Shown one piece after another: positions 51,201-51,760 of a stretch of DNA of 51,760 nucleotides (position 1 is the stretch's first letter; every line of letters starts with the position of its first letter). The notes beneath the pieces were generated by a model that saw only the letters and a program-made list of their open reading frames with translations, had not been told where the DNA came from and ran no database searches. The position numbers were made by a program, and so were the translations under genes. The stretch lies in contig JAJTDX010000003.1 of NCBI GenBank assembly GCA_021298235.1, positions 1 to 51,760 on the forward strand, written 5' to 3'. Source of the DNA: Cryomorphaceae bacterium (lineage in GTDB: Bacteria > Bacteroidota > Bacteroidia > Flavobacteriales > Crocinitomicaceae).

Positions 51201-51760
51201 CCAGATAGTACGTGTTGTTTGTTGCGACAAGTTTGACTCCGTGTTTTTGAGAGAAACGAACCAATGTTTCATTGACACGATCCTCATTTTCTTGTCCATG
51301 ACGCATAACCTCCAGGTAAAAATCATCGCCAAATTTTTCTTTCCACCAAAGCAAGGCCTCTTCTGCCTGTTTTTCACCAACGTTCAATATCATTTGTGGT
51401 ACCTCTCCGTACAAATTCCCTGAAAGAACAATCAAATCCGAGGCAAATTCTTCGATTACCTTTTTGTCAATTCGTGGAACATAATACATGCCTTTGGTGT
51501 AGGCCATCGAGGAAAGTTTTATCAAATTGTGATATCCATTCTTGTTCTTCGCAAGAAAAACAACTTGATAGCCATTGTCTTTTTGGGTCTTATCTTCAAG
51601 ATTTCTGCAGACATTGAACTCACATCCTATAATGGGGAGTAGTTCTTTTTTCGTAAATACTTCTCCGCTCTCCTTCGCCTTCTCTCGTTCCGCATTAAGT
51701 GACTTATTATACGCACTGACTGCTTTTTCGAAATGAAACGCAGCCATCATGTTCCCAGTA
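48280..51760 (-). CDS. dnaE: DNA polymerase III alpha subunit DnaE, N terminus beyond the window
   Basis: The frame is open to the right edge at 51760, so only the first part of the PHP domain is missing; the visible 1156-plus residues start with TGNMMAAFHFEKAVS inside that domain. The polymerase core has VGPGRGSAAGSAVAYC and the catalytic aspartates in MPDIDIDFDDEGRGRVIDW, with GIFQYESAGMQKYM and FNKSHSTCYAWIAYQTAYLKA further on. Helix-hairpin-helix motifs, an OB-fold (ITLAAVISEPEHRTTRNGDP) and a tail follow. It is the replicative polymerase of C-family DnaE1 type. It converges on the SirB1-like gene with abutting stops. Confidence 0.97.
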   Translation of the reverse strand, partial: TGNMMAAFHFEKAVSAYNKSLNAEREKAKESGEVFTKKELLPIIGCEFNVCRNLEDKTQKDNGYQVVFLAKNKNGYHNLIKLSSMAYTKGMYYVPRIDKKVIEEFASDLIVLSGNLYGEVPQMILNVGEKQAEEALLWWKEKFGDDFYLEVMRHGQENEDRVNETLVRFSQKHGVKLVATNNTYYLEKKDSEAHDILLCVKEGELVSTPKGRGRGFRYGLENDQYYFKSSEEMKQLFADLPEAIETVNEIISKCEAYGLARDVLLPAFDIPAEFQDPLDLLDGGKRGENNYLRFLTYEGAKKRYKEITEEISERLDFELATIERTGYPGYFLIVQDFCQAARDMGVSVGPGRGSAAGSAVAYCTGITNVDPIEYDLLFERFLNPDRVSMPDIDIDFDDEGRGRVIDWVIEKYGSNQVAQIITYGTMAAKSSIRDTARVLDLPLPDADRIAKLVPDLSLSTLFRLSDMELSEKLKNNQDEITKARQLRAIAEGNNLEAKVVKQAVQLEGSVRNTGIHACGVIITPDDITNFVPVATAKDSEMYCTQYDNSVAEAAGLLKMDFLGLKTLTLIKDAVRNVKLTKGISLDPDQFPIDDEKTYELFQRGETVGIFQYESAGMQKYMRELKPTVFADLIAMNALYRPGPLEYIPSFIKRKHGEEPIVYDLDDCEEYLQETYGITVYQEQVMLLSQKLAGFTKGEADTLRKAMGKKQKDVLDKMKPAFIERGSEKGHDPQKLEKIWRDWEAFASYAFNKSHSTCYAWIAYQTAYLKANYPAEYMASVLSNNMNDIKQVSFFMEECKRMGVNVLGPDVNESNFQFTVNKEGAVRFGLGAIKGLGSGPVDAIIGQRNEGGIYKSVFDLSRRVDLRLCNKRAFENLAYAGGFDSFKGVHRAQYFREDTSGKVFIESIMKYGAAFKENAASSQKTIFDEPGEEVKIPEPEIPKAEEWGSVYKLNREKEVVGIFISGHPLDDFRVEIDSFCNGNVGMLNNLELYRGKEITLAAVISEPEHRTTRNGDPFGTIIIEDYNDSSKLFLWRENYLKYRHFMQQGTFVYMKGRIELPPRRNELEFVIHSIDLLQNLKESRASSIHLKLMSKSLDHATIMDLNKLFMEHTGKCQLHFMVYDPLEGIEVRLPSKSVKVDPNNDLFNELKRLNISFEIR

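Overview
The window comes from a bacterium of the phylum Bacteroidota, most likely a flavobacterium (order Flavobacteriales). The evidence is the GldJ gliding/type IX secretion (T9SS) lipoprotein, the tail of a probable PorP/SprF protein in front of it, a SprB-repeat protein with a C-terminal T9SS sorting tail, GWxTD, DUF2490 and DUF2147 proteins, and many short lipoproteins. Promoters ahead of the tRNA genes fit the Bacteroidota pattern TTG-N17-23-TAnnTTTG. Most of the DNA is chromosomal housekeeping. I see no prophage, insertion sequence or CRISPR array.

Layout. 1-4.7 kb: PorP/SprF tail, gldJ, murF and a convergent acyl-CoA dehydrogenase. 4.8-11.7 kb: anmK, then one co-directional run of an amino-acid dehydrogenase, NhaD antiporter, ExbB, ExbD, a TonB-like protein and folC. 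11.7-12.3 kb: a tRNA-Val gene preceded by two 103-bp tandem repeats carrying truncated, chimeric tRNA bodies, then a GIY-YIG remnant. 12.3-14.5 kb: aroA-aroC. 14.6-16.9 kb: envelope proteins of unknown role. 17.0-22.1 kb: an Rrf2 regulator followed by DUF2490, TauE/SafE, cysH, cysD and cysN, an assimilatory sulfate-reduction operon. 22.2-25.7 kb: tRNA-Asp, a small accessory cluster around a WYL regulator flanked by two divergent paralogues of an unrecognised family, and tRNA-Ser. 25.7-31.3 kb: a coiled-coil protein with a shortened TonB-like tail, the SprB-repeat protein, a GWxTD protein, a glycosyltransferase, aroQ and xerD. 31.3-41.4 kb: AlkB-like monooxygenase, rimO, elbB, pckA, corA, an M42-like peptidase, an IMPACT-family protein and a three-gene envelope operon. 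41.4-51.8 kb: dnaA, a thioesterase/formimidoylglutamase/membrane-patatin operon, a SirB1-like protein and most of dnaE, cut by the window edge.

The genes link into a few working units. GldJ and PorP/SprF serve T9SS export, and the SprB-repeat protein is a likely cargo. ExbB/ExbD/TonB-like energise outer-membrane transport. CysDN activates sulfate to APS and CysH reduces it to sulfite, probably under Rrf2 control. AroA, AroC and AroQ belong to the shikimate pathway. The least explained parts are the WYL/paralogue cluster, the pseudo-tRNA repeats, the paired TonB-like tails at 9.7 and 25.8 kb, and an orphan terminator near 47.2 kb.
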